From Neopusillimonas maritima (lineage in GTDB: Bacteria > Pseudomonadota > Gammaproteobacteria > Burkholderiales > Burkholderiaceae_B): DNA of 64,000 bases. Every line of letters starts with the position of its first letter. The first letter of the stretch is position 1. The translations under genes and the position numbers were made by a program. The stretch is from positions 684,337 to 748,336 of the forward strand of contig NZ_NQOU01000001.1 of the NCBI RefSeq assembly GCF_003576595.1. The letters are read 5' to 3'. This document shows, piece after piece, positions 44,409 to 53,546 of the stretch. The notes beneath the pieces are model-generated. The model saw only the letters and a list, made by a program, of their open reading frames with translations, was not told the DNA's origin and did no database searches.

Positions 44409-45308
44409 TCAACCCGCCTGTTCTTCAACCGTTTCCTGCAGCCATGCCTCAAAAGCAATCAGTGCGTCGGTTTTGCCGACATGAACAGGGTAACTGAAAT
44501 AGTACGACTGCCGCACAGCCAGAGCCCCGTCGAACGGCACGACCAGGTCGCCATTTGCCAGTGCCTCATCGGCCAAAAACCTCGGAATCAATCCAACCCC
44601 CAGCCCTGCGTGCACTGCCGCCAATAGCATCGTGAAGAGCTCGTAACGAGGACCCGCCGCGACCCCGGGCAAGTATTCAAGGCCCTGCGTACGATACCAG
44701 TCACGCCATGCGTCGGGCCGCGACATCATGTGCAAATGCGTTAGACCTGCCAACCCATCCGACGCATGTTGTGCAATTTCATACAGGAAGGGAGAACAAA
44801 CCGGAACAAGCGCCTCTTCGGGAAACAAGCGAATACCTTGCGTGGCGGCCCACGGCTGCTCGGCATGATAAATGGCCGCATCGAAAGGATGGTCGGCAAA
44901 CTGAAACGGCAACGTGCGACTGGACAAACTCACCGCGATATCGGCATGACGCGACTGAAAAGCGGGCAAACGCGGAATGAGCCACGTCGTAGCCAATGTG
45001 GGTAGCACGGCAATATGCAAACTATGGCCCAGCCCGGCACGCGACATTAAACTAAACGTGTCTTTTTCCAACTGCTCCAGATGATGGCGAACGCGTGCAG
45101 CATATTCCGCCCCCGCATCGGTTAACACAATACGTCGACGCACACGGGTAAAAAGCGCGACGCCCAAGCGCTCCTCCAGCCCATTCACCTGTCGAAAAAT
45201 GGCACTATGGGTCAGTGACAATTCCTCCGCGGCGCGCGAAAATGACCCCAGGCGCGCCGTTGCTTCAAATGCTTGTAAGGCTCCCAAATTCGGCACGCCC
45301 TTGCGCAT
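44409..45308 (-). CDS. LysR-type transcriptional regulator (GcvA-like)
   Basis: 299 residues from ATG 45308, preceded by AGGGGAAGCG; a longer frame upstream lacks family similarity. The winged helix-turn-helix occupies about residues 5-65 with LGALQAFEATARLGSFSRAAEELSLTHSAIFRQV, and the effector domain follows with the GcvA-subgroup block LPTLATTWLIPRLPAF near 97. It is divergent from gcdH, with a palindrome at 45364-45382 between them, so it very probably controls gcdH. It runs into ggt with a six-base gap. Confidence 0.9.
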   Translation of the reverse strand: MRKGVPNLGALQAFEATARLGSFSRAAEELSLTHSAIFRQVNGLEERLGVALFTRVRRRIVLTDAGAEYAARVRHHLEQLEKDTFSLMSRAGLGHSLHIAVLPTLATTWLIPRLPAFQSRHADIAVSLSSRTLPFQFADHPFDAAIYHAEQPWAATQGIRLFPEEALVPVCSPFLYEIAQHASDGLAGLTHLHMMSRPDAWRDWYRTQGLEYLPGVAAGPRYELFTMLLAAVHAGLGVGLIPRFLADEALANGDLVVPFDGALAVRQSYYFSYPVHVGKTDALIAFEAWLQETVEEQAG

Positions 45309-45363
45309 CGCTTCCCCTTTAATCTGGTCGTGACTCGAAACGTGCACATTTGTCACGACATTG

Positions 45364-45382
45364 TGCAATTTTATCAATTGCA
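45364..45382. promoter_or_regulatory. LysR-type operator between the regulator and gcdH
   Basis: TGCAATT (45364-45370) and AATTGCA (45376-45382) are perfect 7-base inverted arms around TTATC. A LysR gene diverges on one side and gcdH on the other. The site lies 56 bases upstream of the regulator's start codon and 46 bases before the -35 of gcdH, as expected for the anchoring site of a LysR protein. Confidence 0.62.
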
Positions 45383-45428
45383 TTGTGCCAATAACTCACA
45401 TAACCTGCCAGTATTGGTACGAATACGT

Positions 45429-45456
45429 TTACCTTGGGTTGCGTTTTCGGTAAAAT
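45429..45456 (+). promoter_or_regulatory. Candidate sigma70 promoter of gcdH
   Basis: TTACCT (45429-45434), a 16-base spacer and TAAAAT (45451-45456). The -35 is imperfect, typical of a promoter that needs activation by a LysR protein. It leads to the ATG at 45494. Confidence 0.45.
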
Positions 45457-45493
45457 ACTTTAAACCTAAACTTATTTTCGGAGCGCATACATT

Positions 45494-46687
45494 ATGTCCT
45501 CGGCCCCATCCTTCCATTGGGAAGACCCCCTGTTACTTGATTCACAGCTTACAGAAGAAGAGCGCATGGTAAAGGATGCCGCTCAAGCGTACGCGCAAGA
45601 CAAACTCGCACCGCGCGTTCTGGAAGCCTTCCGCAACGAAAAAACCGACATTGAAATTTTCCGTGAAATGGGTGAGCTGGGCTTGTTGGGCCCCACCATC
45701 CCTACTGAATACGGCGGCTCCGGCCTGAATTACGTCTGCTACGGCCTGATTGCGCGTGAAGTTGAACGCGTCGATTCCGGCTACCGCTCCATGATGAGTG
45801 TTCAATCCTCCCTGGTTATGGTGCCCATCAACGAATTCGGCAGCGAAGAGCAGAAACAGAAATACCTGCCCAAGCTGGCCAGCGGCGAATGGATTGGTTG
45901 CTTCGGCCTAACCGAACCCAACCACGGTTCCGACCCTGGCAACATGGAAAGCCGCGCAGTTAAAACCGACAGCGGCTACAAGCTAAGCGGCACAAAAATG
46001 TGGATCACCAACTCCCCCATCGCGGACGTTTTCGTGGTTTGGGCCAAGTGCGTCGGTGGCGACTTCGACGGCAAAATCCGCGGCTTCATCCTGGAAAAGG
46101 GCATGAAAGGCCTGTCGGCGCCCGCCATTCACGGCAAAGTCGGTCTGCGGGCCTCCATTACCGGTGAAATCGTGATGGACGAAGTGGACGTAAGCGAAGA
46201 TCACATGATGCCCGGCGTTAGCGGCTTGCGTGGCCCCTTTACTTGCCTGAACTCGGCCCGCTACGGTATTGCCTGGGGCGCATTGGGTGCGGCTGAATTC
46301 TGCTGGCACACTGCGCGTCAGTACACACTCGATCGCAAACAGTTCGGTCGCCCTCTGGCGCAAAACCAGCTTATTCAAAAGAAACTGGCCGACATGCAAA
46401 CCGAAATTGTCCTGGGTCTGCAAGGCTGCCTGCGTTTGGGCCGTATGAAAGACGAAGGCACTGCCGCCGTTGAAATCACTTCCATCATGAAGCGCAACTC
46501 TTGCGGCAAGTCGCTTGATATCGCCCGTATGGCGCGCGACATGCTGGGTGGCAATGGTATCTCCGACGAGTTCGGTGTTGCACGCCACCTGGTGAACCTG
46601 GAAGTGGTGAACACCTATGAAGGTACCCACGACGTTCACGCCCTGATTCTGGGCCGTGCACAAACCGGGTTACAGGCGTTTTTCTAA
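45494..46687 (+). CDS. gcdH: Glutaryl-CoA dehydrogenase
   Basis: 397 residues. It oxidises and decarboxylates glutaryl-CoA to crotonyl-CoA, passing electrons to ETF, in lysine and aromatic catabolism. It begins [19 protein letters not shown], a GCDH signature, and carries [12 protein letters not shown] near residue 97 (the arginine that binds the distal carboxylate), [16 protein letters not shown] near 137, and the catalytic glutamate in [19 protein letters not shown] near 373. The length is that of bacterial GCDH. A LysR regulator is divergent and a strong terminator follows at 46739-46777. Confidence 0.96.
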   Translation: MSSAPSFHWEDPLLLDSQLTEEERMVKDAAQAYAQDKLAPRVLEAFRNEKTDIEIFREMGELGLLGPTIPTEYGGSGLNYVCYGLIAREVERVDSGYRSMMSVQSSLVMVPINEFGSEEQKQKYLPKLASGEWIGCFGLTEPNHGSDPGNMESRAVKTDSGYKLSGTKMWITNSPIADVFVVWAKCVGGDFDGKIRGFILEKGMKGLSAPAIHGKVGLRASITGEIVMDEVDVSEDHMMPGVSGLRGPFTCLNSARYGIAWGALGAAEFCWHTARQYTLDRKQFGRPLAQNQLIQKKLADMQTEIVLGLQGCLRLGRMKDEGTAAVEITSIMKRNSCGKSLDIARMARDMLGGNGISDEFGVARHLVNLEVVNTYEGTHDVHALILGRAQTGLQAFF

Positions 46688-46738
46688 TGCTAACGGTTAT
46701 GCTCACCAAGCCGTTTCACTAACGGCAAGGCGCTCAAT

Positions 46739-46777
46739 AAAAACGGCAAAGTATTCTTATGATACTTTGCCGTTTTT
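46739..46777 (+). terminator. Rho-independent terminator after gcdH
   Basis: A 16-base perfect stem, 46739-46754 paired with 46762-46777, with a 7-base loop and a trailing T-run (T six in a row at the end of the right arm). It lies about 50 bases after the gcdH stop. Confidence 0.88.
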
Positions 46778-46875
46778 TGTGCCCTGAAAACAAATCGTCA
46801 GCTATATCGGCTGTGCAAACCCTTGATTAACGCTCATACCAGACGTACCCTTTAGAAAAACAATGAAAGGACTAT

Positions 46876-48186
46876 ATGGGCGAGAATCAAGACAGGACAA
46901 CTCATTATCGTGAAAACAGCCTGACACTTGGCGGAGCCGTCATGCTGGGTACCGGCGTTATGATTGGCGCAGGCATTTTTGCGCTAACCGGGCAAATGGC
47001 GCAAATGACAGGTGCGCTTTTCCCGCTGGCCTTTCTCGCAGCCGCCGTTATCGTTGGCTTTAGCGCTTATTCCTATATCAAGATTTCAAATGCCTACCCA
47101 TCGGCCGGTGGCATTGGCATGTATCTGCATAAAGCCTATGGAAATCGGCTTCCCACCGCTTTCAATGCACTATTGATGTATTTTTCAATGGTCATTGCCC
47201 AAAGCTTTCTTGCTCGTACATTTGGCGCCTACACCATGCAACTATTCGGTGGTGACGACAGCGGCTACATGGTGCCGCTACTTGGTGTTCTACTTATCCT
47301 GGCAGCGTTTATCATCAATTTGCTGGGCAACCAATTTATTCAGGGCACCGCTTCCTTCATCGGAATTCTGAAAATCGGTGGCATTCTAATTTTCGGTTTA
47401 GTAGGTGTCTGGATCGCGGACGGAGTCAAGCTAGACTTTTCCGATAGCAATGAAACCGGCGGCGGGATTGGCCATTTCTTTGGCGCAACCGCGCTGGGCA
47501 TCCTGGCATTCAAGGGCTTCACAACCATCACCAACAGTGGCTCAGAAGTGCAAGACCCCCACCGCAACGTGGGGCGCGCCATTATTATTTCCATTGCTGC
47601 TTGCGTCGTCATCTACACTTTGGTCGGCTTCGCTGTTGCCGGCAATCTATCTTTGCAGGAAATCATCAAGACTCAAGACTATTCGCTTGCCGCTGCCGCC
47701 CGTCCGGCGCTGGGTGAATACGGTGTTTGGTTTACGGTCGCCATTGCCATGCTCGCCACTGCGGGCGGTATTCTGGCCAGCATATTTGCCGTTTCAAGAA
47801 TGCTGGCGATGCTAACGGAAATGAAGCTTGTTCCCCACAGTCATTTTGGCATGCCGGGTAGCATACAGAAACATACATTGGTCTATACGGTTGTCTTGGG
47901 CCTGATTCTTACCGCCTTTTTCGACCTATCTCGTATCGCAGCACTGGGTATTGTGTTCTACCTGGTTATGGATATTGCCATTCACTGGGGTGTATTGCGT
48001 TACCTGCGCGAAGATATCAAAGCCAAGGCCTGGGTTCCCGCGACCGCAATTGTGCTGGATTTACTGGCCCTTGGGGGGTTCATCTGGGTTAAATTGAACA
48101 GTGATCCGTTTGTTATTGGGGTAGCGGTTGTCGCCATGATCGCTATTGCAATTACAGAGCAAATTTTTCTTAAAAAGACCGCATGA
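46876..48186 (+). CDS. APC-family amino-acid permease
   Basis: 436 residues with about 12 hydrophobic segments. The first helix shows the APC hallmark MLGTGVMIGAGIFALTGQ (near residue 25), where the Gly-rich break binds substrate, and the later SYxKISNAYPSAGGIGMYL block near 68. It begins with a short charged N-tail in the cytoplasm. Substrate cannot be told from sequence; the group (COG0531) covers many amino acids and amines. Start ATG 46876 is preceded by AAAGGACTAT. Its stop overlaps a 73-residue membrane-protein gene. Confidence 0.88.
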   Translation: MGENQDRTTHYRENSLTLGGAVMLGTGVMIGAGIFALTGQMAQMTGALFPLAFLAAAVIVGFSAYSYIKISNAYPSAGGIGMYLHKAYGNRLPTAFNALLMYFSMVIAQSFLARTFGAYTMQLFGGDDSGYMVPLLGVLLILAAFIINLLGNQFIQGTASFIGILKIGGILIFGLVGVWIADGVKLDFSDSNETGGGIGHFFGATALGILAFKGFTTITNSGSEVQDPHRNVGRAIIISIAACVVIYTLVGFAVAGNLSLQEIIKTQDYSLAAAARPALGEYGVWFTVAIAMLATAGGILASIFAVSRMLAMLTEMKLVPHSHFGMPGSIQKHTLVYTVVLGLILTAFFDLSRIAALGIVFYLVMDIAIHWGVLRYLREDIKAKAWVPATAIVLDLLALGGFIWVKLNSDPFVIGVAVVAMIAIAITEQIFLKKTA

Positions 48187-48404
48187 TGGGAAATTATATG
48201 TTTAGCAACGGTATGTGGTTTGGCCACTGGCTATGGATGCTGGTTATTGCCGTTTTGGTGGTTATTCCCGCCTGGCGCATTTGCAAACGAATTGGCTACC
48301 CCGGGTGGATGGGCATATTAATATTAATTCCTTTAGCCAACCTTATTCTTTTGTATTTCATTGCGTTCAGTAATTGGCCAATCGACAATCGCGCAGACGG
48401 ATGA
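48183..48404 (+). CDS. Tiny two-helix membrane protein overlapping the permease
   Basis: 73 residues (or 68 from the in-frame ATG at 48198). Its ATG at 48183 overlaps the permease stop, a sign of translational coupling. It has two hydrophobic segments (near 17-32 and 42-62) joined by an RICKRIGYPGWMG loop, the DUF805/YhaH-like pattern seen in small inner-membrane proteins. I do not recognise a defined family. Position suggests an accessory subunit of the permease. Confidence 0.7.
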   Translation: MMGNYMFSNGMWFGHWLWMLVIAVLVVIPAWRICKRIGYPGWMGILILIPLANLILLYFIAFSNWPIDNRADG

Positions 48405-48447
48405 AAATGACCTGAGCGTGGCCCTTCCATTTCAGGAAGGACTATGA

Positions 48448-48888
48448 TCAGGATTGCCCCAAATCGAACAAACTCGTGGCCTCCAACTCCAGCACCTGAT
48501 CATCATTCTGGTTATATACACGCCACGTCCAGCGCACGATCCCCAAATCTTTACGCGTTTCTGAAACGCGCACGTTATTAACCGTAAGTTCCAAACGCAA
48601 AGCGTCGCCGGGGCGCGTGGGTAATAACCAACGAATCTTATCAACGCCGGGAGACCCGAAACTTTCAGAGCCTGCCAAGGCAGAATCAGCTGCCATACGC
48701 ATCGCTAAACTGCACGTTAGCCAACCACTGCCAATCAGGCCGCCCCAACGGCTGTTATTGGCCTTCTCGGGGTCGGTATGAAACCACTGGGGGTCGAACT
48801 GTTTGGCAAAGTCAATCATGGTTTTTTCATCAAGCACCACAGGCGGGTGCTTGATGACCATGCCATCTCGAAACTCACTAAATTTCAT
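48448..48888 (-). CDS. MaoC family hot-dog hydratase
   Basis: 146 residues from ATG 48888 (AAAGG lies about ten bases upstream; a TTG three codons earlier is possible). The hot-dog fold of enoyl-CoA hydratase 2/MaoC is indicated by FAKQFDPQWFHTDPEKA near residue 26, whose Asp-x4-His pair (D-x-x-x-x-H) is the catalytic motif, then GLIGSGWLTCSLAMRM near 50. MaoC proteins hydrate enoyl-CoAs. It is the last gene on the minus strand of the box cluster, 32 bases after boxA, so it probably shares that transcript. Confidence 0.83.
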   Translation of the reverse strand: MKFSEFRDGMVIKHPPVVLDEKTMIDFAKQFDPQWFHTDPEKANNSRWGGLIGSGWLTCSLAMRMAADSALAGSESFGSPGVDKIRWLLPTRPGDALRLELTVNNVRVSETRKDLGIVRWTWRVYNQNDDQVLELEATSLFDLGQS

Positions 48889-48920
48889 GAAATACAACCT
48901 TTCATCGATTGAACTGAATA

Positions 48921-50183
48921 CTAGTAAGTTTCGAAGTGTAACCGACCTTGGGTTTTAAGTTGGGCGTGAACATCTTCCCATTTCTTGCCGCTTTCCGTAA
49001 CGATGTCTTTCAGTGCAGCCAACACACCTTCTTCCATGCCTTTCAAGCCACAAACATAAATGCAGGTTTTGCTATCGTTGATCAACGCCAAAACATCAGA
49101 CGCGCGCTCGCGAATCACGTCTTGTACATACTTTTTGGGGCGATCGGCCTGCCGCGACAACGCCAGGTTAATATCGATAAAGTCTTTGGGCAGATTCATA
49201 AGCGGCCCAAAGTAAGGTAACTCACGCTCAGAACGCGCACCAAAAAATAACATTAATTTGCCACGGTACTTGCCTTCTTTATTCAGGCGACGGCAATGTT
49301 CAGTCATGGCACGCATGGGCGCAGCCCCTGTGCCGGTACAGATCATGACCAGGTTTGAGTCGGGCAGATTAGGCATCAGGAAACTGTTGCCGTACGGGCC
49401 AATCAACTTCACCGAATCGTTCTTTTGCAGGTCGCACAAATAATTCGAACACACCCCTTTTACCGGATTGCCGTCGTGGTCTTCCACAACACGCTTAACG
49501 GTAATCGACAAATTGTTGTAACCGGGCCGCTCACCGTCGCGCGGACTGGCAATGGAATATTGCCGCGCATGATAAGAACGACCGTTCTCGTCTTCACCTG
49601 CGGGGAAAATGGCGATTGACTGACCTTCCAGAAGCGGCATGGGCGTGTCGCCCATGTCGAGCACAATATGGTGAATGTCGCTGTCTGTATCGCTATCGGT
49701 AACACGATAATTACCCACTACTGTCGCAGTAACCGGGTTTTTATGCGTATACAAATTGGTATACGGATGGGCTGCCGACCAAGGCGGTATGCTCGCACCC
49801 GCTGCCGTAAACGGCTTGTTTTCGAGGTCTTGATCGCCTTCTTCTTTTTGTGCCTCGGAGGCCGTTGGTGCTGCCGGTGCTTTTGCCTCAACAACTTCAG
49901 CCCCTTCCGGCGCTTCCTGCGGCTCAGGTAATTCGTCCCACGTAAATTGCTCTTCAATGGAGTAAGCGTTGTCGCTTACCACTTGAATCCAGTTGTCGAT
50001 TGCACCGGTGGGGCACGGCGGCACACAGGCCATGCAATCATTACATATCGACGCATCCACTACGTAATTGTTGGAGTCGTGCGTAATGGCATCGATCGGG
50101 CAGGTTTCTTCGCAGGTATTACAGCGAATGCAAATTTCCGGATCAATTAAATGCTGCTTCATGACTGTGGTGGCCGTTGTCAT
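48921..50183 (-). CDS. boxA: Benzoyl-CoA 2,3-epoxidase reductase subunit BoxA
   Basis: 420 residues. BoxA feeds electrons from NADPH to the BoxB oxygenase. The N-terminal ferredoxin region has two 4Fe-4S motifs, [12 protein letters not shown] near residue 17 and [12 protein letters not shown] near 47, followed by an acidic Ala/Glu/Pro linker (near 80-120) and an FNR-like reductase: FAD-binding RQYSIASP near 214, and the NADPH-binding [12 protein letters not shown] near 280. The Gly-rich and [12 protein letters not shown] blocks near 390 complete the fold. It is downstream of boxB with a hairpin in the 117-base gap. Confidence 0.95.
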   Translation of the reverse strand: MTTATTVMKQHLIDPEICIRCNTCEETCPIDAITHDSNNYVVDASICNDCMACVPPCPTGAIDNWIQVVSDNAYSIEEQFTWDELPEPQEAPEGAEVVEAKAPAAPTASEAQKEEGDQDLENKPFTAAGASIPPWSAAHPYTNLYTHKNPVTATVVGNYRVTDSDTDSDIHHIVLDMGDTPMPLLEGQSIAIFPAGEDENGRSYHARQYSIASPRDGERPGYNNLSITVKRVVEDHDGNPVKGVCSNYLCDLQKNDSVKLIGPYGNSFLMPNLPDSNLVMICTGTGAAPMRAMTEHCRRLNKEGKYRGKLMLFFGARSERELPYFGPLMNLPKDFIDINLALSRQADRPKKYVQDVIRERASDVLALINDSKTCIYVCGLKGMEEGVLAALKDIVTESGKKWEDVHAQLKTQGRLHFETY

Positions 50184-50247
50184 TTTTGGTCTCCGTGACG
50201 CACTACTGAAAATGTGCGGCTATGTGACGATATTCTGTCAAGATCAA

Positions 50248-50282
50248 TGTGCCGGAGCACCCGGTAAAGGCGCCCCGGCACA
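50248..50282. repeat. Intercistronic hairpin between boxB and boxA
   Basis: TGTGCCGG (50248-50255) and CCGGCACA (50275-50282) form perfect 8-base arms around a 19-base loop. There is no U-run after the stem in the minus direction, so it is not a usual terminator; an mRNA stabilising or processing element is possible. Confidence 0.5.
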
Positions 50283-50300
50283 CTGTTAGTCTACGCTTTT

Positions 50301-51728
50301 TTAATTGAATCGAACGTATTCGAAATCAATTGGCTGACGGTTGATACCCATGGGAGGAGGTGCAATCCAGTTGGCAAACTTGCCGGGCTCAACAACACGC
50401 CCCATCAGGGAAGCAACATACGCACGGTCTTCCTCTGTCGGCAACCACTTGTCGACGTTGGCATTCCATTGCTCTTCGGTCAGTACCGTTCCGTCGGGCG
50501 ACACACGGATTCCCGACAAAGTACCAATACGACGGTTGAACGCTTTGTGAGGAACGGTGAGACGGAAATCAATGCCGGCCTTTTCCAGCACTTTGTTCCA
50601 ACGGTTCACACCGGCCACTGAATCGCGGATGTAGTCGTCACGCAATACTTCGTTCAAGGCATTCAGCATAGGAACCTGAATCTCACGCAGCTCGCCGTTA
50701 TGTACCTCAAGAATGGGGTACGTGTCGTTCTTCAGCAAGTGGTCATCGGTACGTTTGCCTTCTTCGTGACGACCTTTCAAACCGGCACTGTAGAAGATAG
50801 CCGCATTTGAAGACTGGTCGGCACCGAACAGGTCGATCGTGACACTGTAGTGGAAATTCAGATAACGCTGAATGGTCGGCAAGTCGATGACACCTGCTTT
50901 GCGAATCGCTTCCGGATCAGTCGTTTTCAATTCGTTCATGACCTGAGCGGTACGTTGCAACACGCGCGACACACCCGATTCGCCCACAAACATGTGGTGA
51001 GCTTCTTCGGTAAGCATGAACTTGGTGGTCCGTGCGAGTGGGTCGAACGCCGACTCGGACAAGGCGCTCAGCTGGAATTTTCCGTCGCGGTCGGTAAAGT
51101 ACGTAAACATGTAGAACGCCAGCCAATCTGGGGTTTTTTCATTGAAAGCACCCAGAATACGCGGGCTGTCTTCGCTACCGGAATGACGCTGCAACAGTGC
51201 ATCGGCCTCTTCACGGCCATCGCGACCAAAATAACGGTGCAACAGGTAAACCATGGCCCACAGGTGACGACCTTCTTCTACGTTCACCTGAAACAGATTA
51301 CGCAGGTCGTAGAGCGAAGGTGCCGTCAGACCCAAATGACGTTGCTGCTCAACCGAAGCCGGTTCGGTGTCGCCTTGCGTCACGATAATGCGGCGCAGGT
51401 TGGCACGATGCTCGCCGGGCGCATCTTGCCAGGCGGCTTCACCAAGGTGCTCGCCGAAGTGAATCTTGCGTTCACCGTCTTGTGGGGCCAGGAAAATACC
51501 CCAGCGGTAATCGGGCATTTTTACGTAATCGAAGTGAGCCCAGCCACTGGGGTCCACACTAACGGCGGTGCGCAGGTAGACATCCAATTCCTGGGACGCT
51601 TCCGGACCCATATCCTGCCACCATTGCAGGTAATTGGGCTGCCAATGTTCCAGCGCACGTTGCAACGTGCGATCACTGGACAAATTGACGTTGTTTGGGA
51701 TTTTCTCGGAATAATTAATACCGGACAT
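50301..51728 (-). CDS. boxB: Benzoyl-CoA 2,3-epoxidase oxygenase subunit BoxB
   Basis: 475 residues, the normal size for BoxB. It is a diiron oxygenase that adds one oxygen atom to the benzoyl-CoA ring, with BoxA supplying electrons. Carboxylate/histidine pairs for two irons are suggested by NVEEGRHLWAMVYLLHRYF near residue 150, and by TEEAHHMFVGESGVSRV near 240, in the manner of class I diiron proteins. It begins MSGINYSEKIPNNVNLSSD and ends DFEYVRFN, both typical. It lies 32 bases after boxC and before boxA on the same strand. Confidence 0.96.
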   Translation of the reverse strand: MSGINYSEKIPNNVNLSSDRTLQRALEHWQPNYLQWWQDMGPEASQELDVYLRTAVSVDPSGWAHFDYVKMPDYRWGIFLAPQDGERKIHFGEHLGEAAWQDAPGEHRANLRRIIVTQGDTEPASVEQQRHLGLTAPSLYDLRNLFQVNVEEGRHLWAMVYLLHRYFGRDGREEADALLQRHSGSEDSPRILGAFNEKTPDWLAFYMFTYFTDRDGKFQLSALSESAFDPLARTTKFMLTEEAHHMFVGESGVSRVLQRTAQVMNELKTTDPEAIRKAGVIDLPTIQRYLNFHYSVTIDLFGADQSSNAAIFYSAGLKGRHEEGKRTDDHLLKNDTYPILEVHNGELREIQVPMLNALNEVLRDDYIRDSVAGVNRWNKVLEKAGIDFRLTVPHKAFNRRIGTLSGIRVSPDGTVLTEEQWNANVDKWLPTEEDRAYVASLMGRVVEPGKFANWIAPPPMGINRQPIDFEYVRFN

Positions 51729-51760
51729 GTCGTTGACTCCTTAATTGGTTATCGCCTAAC

Positions 51761-53419
51761 TTACACACGATCCCAGTCGAAACTGGCTTTCTCACCTTTG
51801 CCATACAACCGCAGGGCGCCTTTGTCGCCCGAGGCATTCGGCCGATAGAATATCCAGTTTTGCCAAGCCGACAACCGGCCGAACACACGGGTTTCCATCG
51901 TTTCTTTCACGCCGAAACGCAGATTGGCTTCCAGGCCGGTCAGCGAATCGGGTGACAATGCACGGCGCTCTTCCAGCGCAATGCGCACTTCATCATCCCA
52001 ATCGATATCATCGAGAGAGTAGGTAACCAGCCCCAGCGACTCCGCCTCTTCGGCACCAATTGTGCTGCCAATCTTGGCACGGACCGCGTCAATAGCCGGC
52101 GCTTCCTCGTAGAAGCGACGTTCAATACGGCTTAGCGCATTCACCATGGGATACGCGCCGAAATTCAGTTCATTTACGGCAATTTGCGCAGGTTTGTCGG
52201 TTTCAGGGTCATCCAGCATATAAGTACGGTCGCAAGCCAGTGCCAACTCGAGCAGCGTGCCCACAAAGCATGAACCGGGTTCGATCAGAGCAAACAGCGA
52301 ACGTGAGGAGACATCGAGGCGGGCAAGCGTACGACGCAACATGCCGACCGTTTCGCGAACAAGCCAGTTATCGCTGAGCTTTTGCAAAGTTTCATCGGCC
52401 GCCAACACGCGGGACGCATCGCCTTCGGTTTTGAAAACCCAGGTACCAATGTCTAACTCGTTAGTACGCATGTGCAAAATCGCGTCGTCGAGTTCGCGTG
52501 CCATTTGCAGGGGCCACCAAGCGGCACCCTGAGACTCAATGCCGGCAATGTCGGTCGGTACGTCGGCATCGGGCGCTTTAACAACCCAGGTTGCAGAACG
52601 CTGCTCACGATCAATCGTGATTTCGACGTATTTGTACTTCACGCCGTTTTCACTTTCTTCACGCTCAACACGTGTCAGCTGAACACCTTTGGCGTCGGCC
52701 GGACGATTGCTTTGCTCTGCCAACTCGGCAGCACGTTTCTTGACACCCTCTTCAAACTGCGCAGGCTTGATGATGTCATCAACCAAACGCCAATCTTTAG
52801 CTCGCTCCCCACGCACGCCTTCCACCAAAGTGCAGAAAATATCGGCACGATCGTGACGAACTTTGCGCTTGTCGGTAACGCGCGTTAACCCACCCGTACC
52901 CGGCAGCACGCCCAACAGCGGCACTTCCGGTAAAGAAACGGCGGAGGAACGGTCATCGATAAGCAGGATTTCGTCGCATGCCAGCGCAACCTCGTATCCA
53001 CCACCGGCACATGCGCCGTTTACGGCGGCAATAAATTTCAAACCGTTGTGACGGCTGGAGTCCTCAATGCCATTACGGGTTTCATTCGTAAATTTACAGA
53101 AATTCACCTTCCAGGCGTGGGACGACAAACCCAGCATAAAAATATTGGCGCCCGAGCAGAAAATACGATCTTTCTTGCTGGTGAGTACGACAGTCCGAAC
53201 TTCCGGATGCTCGAAACGAATACGCTGCAACGCGTCGTGCAATTCGATATCGACACCCAGGTCATAGGAATTCAGTTTCAGTTTGTACCCGGGACGCAGA
53301 CCAGCGTCTTCGTTAACGTCCATCGCCAAGGTGGCCACCTGGCCATCAAAACTGAGATCCCAGTGCTTATATTGACTGGGATCGGTGCGAAAATCGACGG
53401 GGGTAGCGGCTTCACTCAT
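51761..53419 (-). CDS. boxC: 2,3-Epoxybenzoyl-CoA dihydrolase BoxC
   Basis: 552 residues. BoxC opens the epoxidised ring, with release of formate, to 3,4-dehydroadipyl-CoA semialdehyde. It belongs to the crotonase superfamily but is about twice the usual length. The crotonase core has FCSGANIFMLGLSSHAWKVNFCKFTNE near residues 85-111 and GACAGGGYEVALACDEILL near 132-150. A second crotonase-like region follows toward the C-terminus. Its start ATG is preceded by TTAGGAGACTCATCC, a strong Shine-Dalgarno. The promoter lies in the 127-base gap to boxR with a BoxR-type operator over the -10. Confidence 0.96.
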   Translation of the reverse strand: MSEAATPVDFRTDPSQYKHWDLSFDGQVATLAMDVNEDAGLRPGYKLKLNSYDLGVDIELHDALQRIRFEHPEVRTVVLTSKKDRIFCSGANIFMLGLSSHAWKVNFCKFTNETRNGIEDSSRHNGLKFIAAVNGACAGGGYEVALACDEILLIDDRSSAVSLPEVPLLGVLPGTGGLTRVTDKRKVRHDRADIFCTLVEGVRGERAKDWRLVDDIIKPAQFEEGVKKRAAELAEQSNRPADAKGVQLTRVEREESENGVKYKYVEITIDREQRSATWVVKAPDADVPTDIAGIESQGAAWWPLQMARELDDAILHMRTNELDIGTWVFKTEGDASRVLAADETLQKLSDNWLVRETVGMLRRTLARLDVSSRSLFALIEPGSCFVGTLLELALACDRTYMLDDPETDKPAQIAVNELNFGAYPMVNALSRIERRFYEEAPAIDAVRAKIGSTIGAEEAESLGLVTYSLDDIDWDDEVRIALEERRALSPDSLTGLEANLRFGVKETMETRVFGRLSAWQNWIFYRPNASGDKGALRLYGKGEKASFDWDRV

Positions 53420-53473
53420 GGATGAGTCTCCTAATTATTTAACCGGAATAATAGTGCATCTGTAGATTTTTCA

Positions 53474-53487
53474 TGCATAATAATGCA
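53474..53487. promoter_or_regulatory. BoxR-type operator O1 over the boxC -10
   Basis: TGCA-TAATAA-TGCA, the exact TGCA-N6-TGCA form reported for BzdR/BoxR-family regulators. The minus-strand -10 element TATTAT (53477-53482) lies inside it, so a bound repressor would block RNA polymerase. Confidence 0.72.
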
Positions 53488-53505
53488 ACAAATTTCCGGC
53501 GTCAA
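53477..53505 (-). promoter_or_regulatory. Sigma70 promoter of the boxC-boxB-boxA operon
   Basis: On the minus strand TTGACG (53500-53505), a 17-base spacer and TATTAT (53477-53482). The transcript starts near 53470, about 50 bases before the boxC ATG. The -10 is inside operator O1; O2 and O3 lie just upstream of the -35. Confidence 0.7.
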
Positions 53506-53513
53506 CTTTTTTA

Positions 53514-53527
53514 TGCAAAAAAATGCA
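53514..53527. promoter_or_regulatory. BoxR-type operator O2
   Basis: TGCA-AAAAAA-TGCA (TGCA-N6-TGCA), 8 bases upstream of the boxC -35 element. Same form as O1. Confidence 0.68.
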
Positions 53528-53531
53528 TGCT

Positions 53532-53545
53532 TGCACTAAAGTGCA
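53532..53545. promoter_or_regulatory. BoxR-type operator O3
   Basis: TGCA-CTAAAG-TGCA, ending one base before the boxR stop codon. With O1 and O2 it makes three sites within about 72 bases, the third spaced 18 bases from O2. Confidence 0.66.
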
Positions 53546-53546
53546 C

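Noticed and set aside
45983-46663. A 226-residue open frame on the minus strand opposite gcdH
   Set aside because: Antisense shadow of gcdH; its composition is His- and Asn-rich in a way produced by reading a GC-rich gene backwards.
50850-51848. A 332-residue open frame on the plus strand opposite boxB
   Set aside because: It is antisense to a certain gene, has no family features or ribosome site, and runs past the end of boxB only because codon bias keeps the opposite frame open.
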